From Nymphaea colorata (Eukaryota; Streptophyta; Magnoliopsida; Nymphaeales; Nymphaeaceae): a stretch of 64,000 nucleotides of DNA. Both the position numbers and the translations under genes were made by a program. The stretch covers positions 9,002,972 through 9,066,971 of the forward strand of contig NC_045146.1 in the NCBI RefSeq assembly GCF_008831285.2, given 5' to 3'. Positions 33,541 to 45,655 of the stretch are shown piece after piece (position 1 is the stretch's first letter; each line of letters begins with the position of its first letter). The notes beneath the pieces were generated by a model. That model ran no database searches and was not told the DNA's origin. It saw only the letters and a list, made by a program, of their open reading frames with translations.

Positions 33541-34480
33541 GTCAAGTATCCCCATCTCTTCCTTCTCTATTTCTTTTAAGTTCTATCTTTTTTACTTGTT
33601 TAGTTTTTATTAAAACATGCATATATAATACAATTTTCTCTTATGTTTTCGTTAGTCATGCATTGCACACCTGTTTTAATATGCACTGAACCACCTTGCA
33701 CCCACATGCACCCCTTGTCTGAAAGCAGACTGGATCAGCTTAGTAGCATACCATGTGTACATCAGCCTAAGTATGTGAAAACCTAAATCCAGCTTGGTAC
33801 TCACACAAGAATCATTAAAAAACATAGTTTTCTCTAAAATGTTTTTAAAATCAATCTTTTTAAATGATTTCAAAAATCATAGGTCATGTAGGCATGGAGT
33901 CCAATCCTAGTTCAACTGTCTAAGACCCAGCTCAAACCGATCCTAGAGCCCAGTGCTTATAAACAGAGTCCCATAGCATAGGTCAATTCAAACTTCTTTA
34001 AAAACTCATTCATATGAAATGATTGAAGTTTATACCATATATCACATGGTTTGACTAAGACCAAATACCTTTAATATAACCAAACCTTTACCTACGTTGG
34101 TTTATACCCAATGCAAGCAACATCAAACCCAGTCATTTTTGACCGATCTACCCCTAGCCTATTTGGGTCTTGGATGTCAAATCAAGGCATTGGTTTATAC
34201 CCATGTTTAACCCACTTGGATTTGGATCTCAAGTATTGGATTTTAGATCCTAAGTGTTAGACTTTGGATTTGGGTCAGATTTCATCATATATCTCATACT
34301 ATGAATATTGGATTTGTGGATTTCAGGTTTCATACCCTGGATTTTGAATCTCGGATTTTATATCTTGGAGCTTAGATTTCAGATCTTGGATCTTAGATCT
34401 CAAATCTGGGATTTTGGATCGAATTCAAACGCAAATGAGTATTTGGTCCTAAACCTTCGGTCAATTCCCAAAAAATCATG
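32340..34480. repeat. dispersed degenerate ggatttggatct / agatccaaatcc words
   Basis: At 32.34-32.62 kb agatct/ccaaatct words dominate. At 34.20-34.45 kb the complementary ggatttggatct-type words dominate. Together they form loose inverted low-complexity blocks. The sequence between (33.3-34.2 kb) shows only AT-rich, gene-free DNA. Confidence 0.5.
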
Positions 34481-35300
34481 TCCAAATACCAGATTTTAAA
34501 CAACGCAATCACCATATTTGAATTTATTCTCTCAAAATTTGGATTTTAAAAGATCAAATTACAAGAACACATGATCAAATTGAAAGGATCTTGACCTTAG
34601 AATTTGGATCATGAGTCCCAATCAAATGAAATGATATTTTGATTTCTGTAACATCCCCTATTTCAAATCTATAACAAGAATTATGTAAATTTCTCTGATG
34701 AAGATTATAATTCTTGGATTCAGATATAGTTTTTCCCTAATAAGTCCATGTCCTACACCCAAATACTGGTAGAGACTGGAATCCAAACATGACCTAGGTT
34801 TTCAATGCATCATATGAGATTCAGGATGTTGACTTACATTGATGCATGATGATTCGGACCTGAGTAGACTTTAGATTAACTTCTTGTTCATCACGCTATT
34901 CTTACATCTACCTAAATTTCAAGACATGAACCGTTTTTAAAATGAGGGCATGTTTGCTTTTCTTAGGTTTTTGGATGACATTTAGACTAAAGAATGGAAC
35001 ATTTTAGTCTAGTTTTTAGTCTGATTATCTCTTGTAAAGTCACCAAGAACGGTCAAACCTCAAACCAACAAGTTGAGTTCCGTTTCTTGGAATCCCATGC
35101 AAGGAACATAGGTAAATTACTGGTAAACAAGTCCAATTTATTACAATTTTCTCTTAAGATTGAAAAATTGTGCATGTAAACAGATGATAAAGCCTTTTTT
35201 TATTGGTCATGTTTCCTTATAGTTTGCTTTTGACTGCCATAATGTCCCAGATCATCGGCAGGTCCTGTTGGTTTCTACTCGATTGAGAGGCCTCGCATAG
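34481..35300. other. gene-free; possible LTR of the next element
   Basis: tgtaacatcccc at about 34650 resembles the start of many gypsy LTRs, but no primer site or partner LTR was found. Confidence 0.35.
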
Positions 35301-35359
35301 GCATGATGGGTCAAATTGCAGAAGGGCAAAGCATGACAGAGATAGGATAATGCTTGTAC

Positions 35360-38300
35360 TTGGGCCAAAATGCAGCAGCTGATTCAGACCAAATTTGTCC
35401 CTTCAAACTTCGTTGAGAGAGCATACAAGGAGTATCACGAACTTCATCAGATTTCAAGGACTCTGTTGGAGTACACAACTGAGTTCCACCATCTGTTTTT
35501 GCGCATCCAGCTTGTTGAGACTGAACGCCAACAAGTCAGCAGGTGTATTTCTAGCATCTATCTGTTATTTCTAATGCTTTCTCTTGCGTTGTGGTGGATT
35601 CCTTAGATCATGCTACCAATTGTGCAATAAGAGTAGAGAAGGCCATAATAGAAAATAGGAAACTCATAATGTCTTGAGTAGAAGGATTCTATAAGTCCAA
35701 GTTGGGTTTTTCAATCAAAGAGTAGGATCTTCGAAGGTAGATAACCCAAACCTTGTGTCGAAGGGTAAACCCACTCCTCATTATGACAAAGCCGACCCAG
35801 TTTCTAACACCAAGTCAAAGACTCATAGTACTGATACATTACTATGTGATTTTAAGTGTCAAGAGTTAAGCCATGTCCAGTCAAAGTGACATACATTGTC
35901 GAAGAAGTCTGTCCTAGTTGAGCCCCATGTTGGGTCATCTGAGACAGAGCCTGAAAATGGTCATCCCATGTTTGAGTTGAGTGAGCTCTCCAGTGAGGAA
36001 GAGGAGACCATACCGCATGACGAAGATGCCCTAGTGAACCTTTGCATCCTACGTCATGTGTTAAGCACCCCAACGCCACCACCTGATCCTAAGTGGCTTA
36101 GAAATAACATTTTTAGAACCTGATGTCATTGTGAGGGCCATGTCTATGACGATATCATTAATTGTGAGGTGTGTGAGAACATGGTCTCCCAAAAAATTAT
36201 TAAAGCCCTAAACCTCAAGACTGAGAAGAAGTCTCATCCCTATAATATCTCTTGGTTTAGGAGAGGTGTGTGTGATGTAGCTTCGATTACGGCTTGCCAC
36301 ATCCTCCTCGGCCGTCCCTAGCAGTTCAATCGTAAGGCCATCCATGATGGCCACAAGAACACCTACTCCTTCAAATTTAATGGGTGACAAGTTATTCTTT
36401 TACCCATTCAAGAAACTGCAACCTTTGGGGTGCGAGAGATTAGAGAAGGTACCTGGCCTATAGAGAGTTCATTGAGGAGTTTTGGGATGAGGGGTACTGT
36501 TATGCCTTAGTGGCTAAGCCTATGTCAGCCACCTTGTCGCATGTCCCTGTTGAGGTTGCTCTCTTTTTAGATGAGTTCTTAGATGTCTTGCCTGACGATC
36601 TTCTCGATGGCTTATGACCCGACCCAAGCGTACATACCTATCATGCCATTAATTTGATTATTGTTTTAGCCTGCCAAATCTACCTGCATATTGTATGAAC
36701 CTATCGATCACGTTGAGCTATAGAGCAGGTAGGGGAGTTATTATGCAAGGGCTACATTCGTGAGAGTGTATATCCTTGTGCAGTCTCTACCCTACTTATG
36801 CCCAAGAAGGATGAGTCTAAGCATATGTCGATTGTCTCTTATGAGGGTGTTAAAACAGATCCCTCAAAGGTGTAGGCAATTGTCGATTGGCCAACCTCTA
36901 GGACTATGGAGAGATCTGCAGTTTCCACGAGTTGGCCTCCTTCTATCGACACTTCATACGGGGTTTTAGTACTATTATAGCACCTTTTATGGAGCACCTT
37001 AAGAGTACTAGCTTCGTGTGAAACCCTACAGCTGTGAGGACATTTCAGCTTATCAAAAAGAAATAATCATTTCCCTTGTTTTAGCACTACCGGAATTCTT
37101 TAGGGTTTTTGAAGTGGTGTGTGATGCTTTTAACGTGCTTATTGGTATTGTCTTGAGTCAAAATCGAAAACCATTTGCATTTTATAGTGAAAAGTTGACT
37201 CAAATTAAATGCCATTACTCCACTTATGATCTGGAGTTTCACATTATAGCGTAGGCCTCGTGCTATTGACGTCATTACTTGATTTCTAAAGAGTTTATTT
37301 TATATACAGATCATGAAACTTTAAAGTTTTTACAAAGCCAAAAAAACTTAGTACTCGGCATGCCAAGTGGGTCAGCTTTATAAAAGAGTAAATTGTCTAC
37401 CAAACATCATTCTGGTACTCTTAATAAGGTTGTTGACGCGCTTAGTGGGAAGAATAGTCTCCATATGACTATGGCAGTCAATGTCATTGGCTTTGAGGAT
37501 TGTAAGAGTTGCATGCTGCTGACCCAAACTTTTTGAAAACATGAGATGAATGCGTTGCAAAGTCTAACATTTCAAACAATCATTTTTGCATTCACAATGG
37601 TTTTTTTTGTTTTTTGAAGCAATAGATTGTGCATCCCTACCTTTTCCCTGCATTTATAGCTGGTTTCTGAGCTTTATTGGGGAAGCTTGTCAAGACATTT
37701 TGATTATTATACGACTCTTGTTTTACTTGAAGAGTGATATTACTGACCCAAGATGCAGAAAGATGTGGTCAAGCATGTCAATGGTTGTCGAGTTTATCAA
37801 ATGACTAAGGGCCATCATCACAGCAATGGGTTGCACACCCCTTTTTACCTATCCCTGACCGGCCTTGGGACCATGCCTCCATAGATACTGTGGCAGGATA
37901 TCTCCTCGGCCTTGAGACTAATGTCTCGTTAGTCGCATCCTACTACTTTAGGAATGTTGCCTGCTTTCATGGTCTACCATACAGCATCACTTCTAACCAC
38001 GACACGTGCTTCGTAAGTCATTTTTGGAAATCATTTTGGGTTTTGCTTAAGTCCAAGATGTAGTTTAGTGCCTACCGCCCTTAGACTATCAGGTAGACAG
38101 AAGTGGTAAACTGCACAATGGGGAACCCACTTGGTTGCCTAGTTGGAGATCACATCATGACTTGGTATTTAGTGTTTCCCTACGCTAAGTTTGCCTGCAA
38201 CACTTCAGTAAACCGATCCACTGGAAAGTCTCCTTCCATATTGTTTATGGGTGTTTTCCTACTCATGTGGTTGACCTGGCTCGTGTCCCCTCGTTGTTGA

Positions 38301-38760
38301 AGTAGACCCTCAGGCTTTAGATGTCTTCACAAACATGCAATATATACATGAGCAAGTCAAGCAAAACTACATAAGAGCTACAAGGCCTATGTTGGCCCCT
38401 ACTGTGTCCTACAACATTTAGGAAATAATGCTTACATCATAGAGCTCCCCGATGATTGGCACATCTCACCCAACTTGAATATAGTCGATTTGTAACTCCA
38501 CTGTGATGCCATTAACTCGTCAAAAATTGAGCAGCCAGTAGAGGCAAATAATATGCAAGGTGTTTCCTCAGCGCTGCTACGCCCACAGCCGACACTGCGA
38601 GCAGATAGGTGATCGAGGCCAAAGATTTTATTACAGGCTCGTCTCAAGAGGGAGAGGCTACTCTACATACGCACTCCAGCCGAGTTCAGGGTGACTCACC
38701 CCATCGCTGCTCATCTTCCACCGCTCTGAGTGCATGACTTCATCAAGGGCCGAAGTCTTC
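35360..38760 (+). mobile_element. degenerate Ty3/gypsy gag-pol, plus strand
   Basis: Plus-strand order: gag piece (35370-35520, YKEYHELHQISRTLLEYTTEFHHL), cysteine/protease region (36120-36400, DDIINCEVCENM and LLGRP), RT (36540-37010, VPSTLLMPKK-like and SFHELASFYRHFIRGF), RNase H (37080-37330, [30 protein letters not shown] and YTDHETLKFL), integrase (37720-38310) and the integrase C-terminus with NAYIIELPDDWHISPNLNI (38420-38490). Stops and frameshifts are frequent. Borders are not resolved. The protease and RNase H style suggests a chromovirus. Confidence 0.8.
37018..37330 (+). pseudogene. RNase H of the plus-strand gypsy element
   Basis: The longest intact stretch of the element. It contains [20 protein letters not shown] (first catalytic Asp), [20 protein letters not shown] (Glu region) and, after a stop, LYTDHETLKFLQ (third Asp region). 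Downstream VVDALSGKNS marks the domain end. Confidence 0.8.
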
Positions 38761-41355
38761 AACCTAGGGAGATCGATACAGTATAGTTTAGAGTGGATCA
38801 GATCTTATATTCGGATCCATTTAGGCTTAATTGAACTTTTATGTTTTTTTTGGGCTTTGATTTGTTTTAATTATTAGACCCAAGATCCAATTCGCAACTG
38901 AAGGTTAGGCCTCTTAAAAAGGCATTTTTTCTTTTGTTTAGGGATAATTGTTGATCAAAGAACCCTAATTCTCCTTTTGTTATTGAATTTTCCTTCTTTT
39001 CATGCATTTTCCCCTTCTGTTATTGTTTTTTGGTGTAGTTCCCGTAGAGATTAGAGTGAGAAACTCCAATCATTGTGTCATCTATGTAGATGTGTGACAT
39101 GTCTGACTCAGTTACCTGCTTGGTGAAAACTAAATAATCGGTATTTTCCCAACAATAGCCCTTAGTTTAGGCGTGATAGCTGGTCAATAGCTTCGCTTTA
39201 TGAGTTACACTTCCATGTGCATATTCTGTAAATTACCTAAATGGAGTGTAGTGAAAGAGAGGGAGAGAGAGAGTCCATACGATTGGCGGACAAGAACAGA
39301 TGGCAGTTTACCTCCATATAGTTCCAAGAGTTGAGCCTCATCTATGCCCAACAAGCTTGTTGTCGATCATTTGTTTCTACAAGAACAATTCACAAACAGG
39401 GAACTGCACATTAGCTTTTAAGTTTATATATGATTATTTTATAGATTGGAACAAAGGGAATGATAGAAGCTAGGGTGCAGCCATCACGGTAGGCAAGGTA
39501 AGCACCACGTTAGTTTTGGAAATGCACAAACATATTGTGTATGCACAACTGATAGAAGTAACACGGTACTAACTTTCTAAGATAACTTGGCCCAAAAAAC
39601 GAGAAACATAAGAATAACAAAGATTTGCAGAACAATTAGGACATATTCTATAAACCACATGTATACTTTTGAATACACGTACAGTTATATCCTTTCTTCT
39701 CTACACTATACCCTACAAAAATGCACGACAAAGGCTGAAAATGTCATGCCAAGCTCTTTTGACATCAGAAGGTTACATGCGAGTCCAGTACAGAAAGTGA
39801 GGTACTACTGATTTTTTTTATCTTCAAGGAATGTAAAATTAGCAAGAAATTGCTTCAGCAGTTCAGTCTATTATCAGCTATTATGGTTGCGGTTCATCAA
39901 GTTTCGAACATGAATTTTGTCAATATCACCTGAAAATAGGGGCATTGTTGAAACTAGTAGCTAGTAAATGAAGAAAATGCATGTTAGATTGCACATGGAT
40001 GAACAACAATTCAGACCATGACTCGGCAAAACTGAAACAGAATGATAGGAAGTAGGAACGCCCAAATCCCAAATCAAATGCATAAAACAAAATGCCCTAA
40101 AAAACAAAGAAATCCTGAGTTCCAAAATCGAACTAAAATGCTAAAATCATGAGGAAAACAAAAGCAAGAAGAAGAAGGGGGGAGAGAGAGGCATTGATCG
40201 ATTTTTCACGATCAGCGGTCACAAAAAGCCAATGGCGAAACTCCGACAGGTAGAGCGTACACACACACACACACACAGACCAGCACAGTGGGTTTTTGGT
40301 AGGCAGACATTGGAGGAGGATTGGCGGCAGCTTTTCGTTGGATGGTAGGCAACACCAATGAGGTCGCGAAAGAGGTTTAGTTATCAGATAGCTCGGGGCA
40401 CGAATGCTTCGACTTCCTGGCACTATTTGGTTGTAGTGAAAGCAATGCTTGCTAAATTGGGATTACAGATTTACGGCCAAAGAAGGAGCTCTTTAAGGTT
40501 TCTTCTTGATTTCTTAACGCAATCATGTAGGTTTGCGACAACTTAAAGCAGGATGTACGATGGAGAAGAGGTATGGAAATGTGAAATTTTGGCTGGACAT
40601 TTAGTGCTTTACATGTCTTTATCAAAGACAAGATTATTAGCAAATTTTATGGAAACCTTCACATGTCGGCTAGAGCTTATTAATTCTGAGTACATTTTGA
40701 AGCCTGAATTTTCTGAGTTCATATGAAGTAGCTAGCGGCCAGCTCCCAACGCTAGATAGATCGAAAAGAGAAGGGGTAGCACTAGCAGACGACGCTCCTG
40801 ATGTCAGGATGAAGAAGAAACGGCAAACCAAATTCTTTTTTACTACCAAAAGACTAGAAGAGGTTCTATTGCAGATTTCCGAAAATACACTCTGTAACTA
40901 GGAATGTCGAAGTAGAGCTCCAAAGATCATTGAATTAGATTCAAAGGTAATTTGGAAAACTGTGTGTTATTGAATCTGCTTTCACAATGCGATATGGTGC
41001 GTTGGGAAGGCTCCCAACAAAGGCATGATTGAGGCCAGGGAATCGGCATTGCAGCAATGGGTCTTGAAGAAGCAATGTTCAGATTCATTTACAGCTTGTT
41101 TCGTTCATAGCGAAAGAGACTTGGAGAGTTCCAAACTCTGGCTACGATCAGGTATTTCCTCTGGGAAATGGCCGAAGGCTCTGCAAAATAAAATCTGTAT
41201 TCAAATCACCTCCAAGGTTGGCAGGAGCAAGTGCTAAATGGCTTTAAGGGTCGACCTTGGGGAAGGCAGGCGTCTTATCTTCCCTCTTCAGACCACTGAT
41301 TCAGAGGAGCATATTCTTGATCAAATTCTAGAAGTATGCCATGGGAACTAAATCG
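38761..41355. other. mostly gene-free; uncharacterised
   Basis: 38.8-39.15 kb is T-rich and may be the 3' LTR of the preceding element. 39.16-40.6 kb has no recognisable gene. A minus-strand stretch near 39880-39935 looks like a short last exon (good acceptor ttttcag, then 18 codons to TGA), but I cannot attach it to a gene. A (CA) tract lies at 40258-40277. Confidence 0.4.
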
Positions 41356-41568
41356 AAAGAGATGGGTTGAAAAATCTTGTTGCAGGCTTGGAGGGAAGAG
41401 GGAGGCTGAGTGAAGACCTATCTTGTTTCAAAAGGTTTGCATCTCGAATATCTGAGGTGACTGGCATGAAAAACAAATAAGAAGAAATGGATGGAAAATC
41501 TTAATGCATGTCTGGAGGGAAGAGGGTCACAGCTTGTCCTTGTTCAGAAGATTTGCTTCTCCAATATA
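41356..41568 (+). repeat. diverged tandem duplication, unit ~124 bp, coding-like
   Basis: gatgggttgaaaaatcttgt...cttggagggaagaggg...gtttgcatctcgaatat (41356-41450) is repeated, with substitutions, at 41480-41568. Both units translate in part to a related K-x-L-x-x-x-LEGRG peptide, suggesting duplicated coding sequence of unknown origin. Confidence 0.65.
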
Positions 41569-41949
41569 TGTTTCCAAGTATCTCCCCATTATTTGGAGTC
41601 TTGTGCAGGGGGCATGGATGCCCACGGTTTTTGAATATTGAAAATGCAAGTGAATGCAAGTGAATTCAAAAAACAAGTTCAAATTGTTCTTGTTACACAA
41701 CTTCATAATTGAACACAATCCAAATGCCGAGCAATTTATTGATTAAGATGCACATTCGAATGGTAACTTTGTCTTAAGTGAAGCATACAAGCCAAACACA
41801 TCAGCGAGGAAGCAACAATTCTCTGAGAGCAGCTATAACATCTTAAATGTTTATAGATTATCAATTGAATAATAAGTTTATTTATGAATTTTGACCATTA
41901 TTTCATTTGGTTGTTTGACATTTGTTTTGTTTTGAATAGGACAACGAAG

Positions 41950-42276
41950 ATGATGTCTCGGCAAAAGTACTATGTCGTTTTCGAAGGTCAGTCACGAGGC
42001 ATATATGATAGTTGGAAGCGGTGTCAACCTTTAGTATATCGATACAAGGACGCCCTCTTCAGATCGTTTGATTCATTTGAAGCAGCTGAGTATCACATGA
42101 ATGAGTATCTCTACAACAAGTATGGTGTGCAAGTACGTAGGCCTCCAGTCATTGAAAATGTCATCGCAAAGCAAGAAATAAAAGACACAAAGTTTGTTGA
42201 ACAGAAGTGCAACTATAAATGTTGGATTACTTGTTTTGTGATTACCTTTTTTTTTTGTTGGATATGTACTCATTAA
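41950..42276 (+). CDS. small protein with RNase H1 N-terminal / viroplasmin-like domain
   Basis: 108 aa from ATG 41950. An in-frame upstream extension exists, but a splice-acceptor-like tttgaatag|gacaacg ends at 41940, so translation probably starts at MMSRQ. Residues ~6-55 fit the RNase H1 N-terminal (hybrid-binding, also called caulimovirus VI/viroplasmin) fold: KYYVVFEGQSRGIYDSWKRC, then FRSFDSFEAAEYHM. This includes the conserved Tyr-Val-Val, Gly-Ile-Tyr, Trp-x-x-Cys and Phe-x-Ser-Phe positions. No catalytic RNase H domain follows. Instead the protein ends in a Cys/Phe-rich hydrophobic tail (WITCFVITFFFCWIC) able to form a membrane segment. It may be a small domesticated domain gene, the 3' truncation of a larger gene, or a transposon-carried piece. 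Flanking DNA is repeat-rich. Confidence 0.6.
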   Translation: MMSRQKYYVVFEGQSRGIYDSWKRCQPLVYRYKDALFRSFDSFEAAEYHMNEYLYNKYGVQVRRPPVIENVIAKQEIKDTKFVEQKCNYKCWITCFVITFFFCWICTH

Positions 42277-42579
42277 ACTTATAGTGTGGATAGAAATACA
42301 CGCTTTTGTTAAGGCTTTATAACTTTGATACATGTTTAACTGTGTTATGTTTGTAACTTTTATTTCGTCAACTATATTGCACTCTTGGATGTCATGGTTC
42401 TAACTATGTTATTTTATTTTTACCTGAAATTTATTTTGTACTGCATGTGTAAGTGTAAACATCAACATTTTGTTGTTTTGAAAGATCAATTTTCAATTTC
42501 TTCTCACGTGAAATTGGGGAGGAGAAGAAAAAAAAACAACTACTACTAACCGTCCTGAAAAAAGTTTCTCAAATTTTCT

Positions 42580-42789
42580 ATCATGAGCATCAAACAGTAT
42601 TAATTTTACTCTGCAAAAAACTACTATGTGCTTCAAACAGGGTTAATTTTACCACGTTAAATTCTACTTTGTCATCAAACAGGACCTCAGATTGAAAGAA
42701 GAAGAAATTTCATCTTGTAAATTTTTTCAAAAAAATTTACCATGGTAAATTTACCACGTTAAATTCTTCCTGTGCATCAAACGGGCCCT
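42580..42789. repeat. repeat cluster ending in ATCAAACGGGCCC
   Basis: Three degraded units built on gcatcaaacagg..taattttac(cacg) lie side by side. The last ends atcaaacgggccc (42776-42788), the exact reverse complement of the border at 12274-12286. It contains a perfect 20-bp palindrome at 42733-42752 (arm aaatttacca). This is probably the terminus of a small mobile element. Confidence 0.55.
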
Positions 42790-42974
42790 AAGAGAATGAT
42801 CTTTGCTTTATCTTCCTAAAAACTTTGAATACAGCCGAAAAGAGTTTTGTATGTTATCTCTTGTATTTAAGAGCGTATGCCAACTATAAACTTTGCTATC
42901 AATATTTTACATTTACTTTCATGCTCAAAGATTACATATGCATGTGTAAGATAACAAATAGGTATAAACTAAAA

Positions 42975-43305
42975 TGTTTATGAGATACCAAAAGATTTAT
43001 GAGATAACAAACCGGATGTAGAAGATAACTTCAAACATAAGTATGAGATAATGTTTATGAGATAACAAAAGATTTATAAGATAATGAGATAACTGAGAGA
43101 TAATGTTTATAAGATAACAAAAGATTTATAAGATAATGAGATAACTGACGGATGTACGAGATAACACTAAATATAAGTATAAGATAATGTTTATGAGATA
43201 ATAAAATAATGGACTAATGTATCAAATAACACTTAACATAAGTATGAGATAATGTTTATGAGATAATAAAATATTTATGAGATAATGAGATAACGCTATA
43301 AGCGG
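42975..43305. repeat. GAGATAA-rich minisatellite, unit ~80-90 bp
   Basis: About four imperfect higher-order units occur, each containing ataagtatgagataatg, tttatgagataacaaaa, gatttataagataatg and a gatgta.gagataacac segment. The hepta-word gagataa or its variant aagataa recurs about twenty times. The units differ in internal deletions. Confidence 0.8.
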
Positions 43306-45130
43306 TGTAAAAAATAAAATATTTTTTTAACATTTAAAGGGATATATTGGTCATAACAATATATATACACTGACAAATTTTACTTTATTGGAATCTCCAA
43401 ATCTTTTTTGTGGTTTTTTTTGTTCCTACAAAAAGCTTCTTTTTGCATTAATCAATGGTACTTTTTGTTATTATTAAAATAATACATGAAATTATATAGA
43501 CAGGGACAGCATATATAACCAGCTTCTCTGATGGAAGCCTAGCCACCAGCGTTCTCTTTGTTTTTTGGGAGGCGGTTTGCAAGACCATCAAGGTATCCTA
43601 CTTAAATCAACCAATTTGGTGCGCTACTTATCCACTTCCAACCCTTCACAATGTCTAATCGACTGATCGAATCCCATAGTAAGATGGGTGTAGAAGACTA
43701 TGATCCTTTTCAGTACGTTCTTTGACAAATTATGATCTGATCATACCTTTCCCTGAGTTGTCAACATGTAACATTCATTACAACACAACTGTCAGCAAAA
43801 ACCGATTTCACAAGGGAATATAGTACAGGATTTCTCCCCCAAATTATCCATGGTTCAAGGAAATCAACGAATCCATCCTACTGCTGCTGATGAATCTATT
43901 CCCACTTTTAGTTAGGTGTTTCAGGTACAATCGGATGCAAAATTTTTGTATTCTAAATGGTTTTTCGCTTTCCACAAATAATGCAACTGCCCCTGTCCTT
44001 TTTTTTTTTTAAGAAGGGACAAGACAATAGCATAGGTAATTAATCTATGGAGAAGAACTAATTTGGCAACTACATGGATATCCTAAATGCAAGTTGTTAA
44101 TAATCTGTGTCATAAATTTGAAAAATACAAAATATCGGAAATGGATTTATCGATGGCAATAAGTTAGGAACTCTTTTTTTTTTTCCCTTTTGGAGGGTTT
44201 TGGGGGTTGGGTGGTGGAGGAGGTGGGGTGGTGGTGGTTGGTGTTGTGGGGGAAATAACCCTCTATTTTGAGCAGCAAGACACCTTATCCGCACCATCAT
44301 AACTAATTCTGAAAATGCTTTCTTTTCCCAGATAGATAGGTCGAGAATGAGTCTCCCGATAGGTGGATATAGACTTTTGGAGGATTTTGGCTCTGGAGCC
44401 AGGCGCTTTTTTCAGTTCATAATCCATCTTCTATAGCTTTACCAACTAGGAGTTCTTTCACCCCTGATTATGAGAAAGACTACTGAGCTTCGACATTTCC
44501 CCAGCTTATACGATTCCATGCTTTCTTGATAACAAGGCATCCCTGTGTGTTTGCTGCTATGAAAAAAATCTTGCTTAGAAGTGAACGAACTGCGCATCAA
44601 TATCTATACCTCCATTGGAGACGTTTTAAACCAGCAAAACAATTTTAGTCACCAATCATAGAATAATAGAATAAGAACAAGAACAAGAACAAATTGCATT
44701 CAAGTAGTGGTATAAGAGCACAAAGAACATAAACTATCCTTCTTGAGCTACAATTGTTCAACATATGGAGGTGCATAACATTCTCTGTGTATGATGTCTT
44801 TTATGATACTTTATTCCACAATCATTCCAAAAACCCGCCCTCTTTCCAAAATGAACAAGAACGAAGTCAATAAAGAATTGACAATGGCCAAAATACAAAT
44901 GAAAAAAACTTAAAAATGAATTTACAAGGCTGCTTCAACCAATAAAGCCTCAATAAAAAATGAATCTATCAAATCACAGATACGAAAATAAACCCCATTC
45001 TGCACTGTAATCTCATCTAGCACACGTTGAGTGTCAACTTGGCTTTACAACCAGAGGATACAAACGGAAGCTGCCAAAATAGCACCAAGAAGATGATGCA
45101 TGCTCATCAACAGCCACCATGTATTCTCAG
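43306..45130. other. gene-free; 3' flank of the methyltransferase gene
   Basis: AT-rich with G-rich triplets at 44.16-44.25 kb and no supportable frame. Part of 45.0-45.65 kb may be the 3' UTR of the minus-strand gene ending at 45656. Confidence 0.55.
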
Positions 45131-45157
45131 TCTCTCTCTCTCTCTCTCTCTCTCTCC
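45131..45157. repeat. (TC)13 microsatellite
   Basis: TC repeats about 500 bp downstream of the methyltransferase stop codon, possibly within its 3' UTR. Confidence 0.95.
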
Positions 45158-45655
45158 AGCAGCGGATACAAAAATATGCCACTCACATAGACAGCCTTTG
45201 CTTTCCTCATGTATGTTCTGACCAATGAGCATTCAGAAACAGAATCAGCATCTCAATAGAGAAAATAACTACACAAAATTTTACATTTGGATTTCCACTT
45301 GATGTCTGAACAACAAAAACTCTAAACAGGATAACCAAACCTTGTTTGTCAGAAGTTCCCTGATCAGAGAGCAATAAACCTTTTAAAAAAAAACCACAAG
45401 TCTGCTCGTTTTATAGATGATCTACTATGCAAGAAACATATATATCCAAGGCTAGATACACTAACTATTCCATTTTTAGAAAGATCATTTTCATGCTGAC
45501 GGCAAAACATAATCCTTTTACAATAGCAGGTCAGAGTCACCACCTTCATTCTTTTTATAAGGCTTCAGACATCATGCTTAATCATGAAGAATGAGGATGT
45601 GGATTTACCATAAAGGTAGAACTTCACTGAATTCATGTCATGACACGTAAATTGA

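Noticed and set aside
39880-39935. Possible last exon on the minus strand (DIDKIHVRNLMNRNHNS)
   Set aside because: Good acceptor but no partner exon or protein family, so it remains a single unsupported 18-codon stretch.
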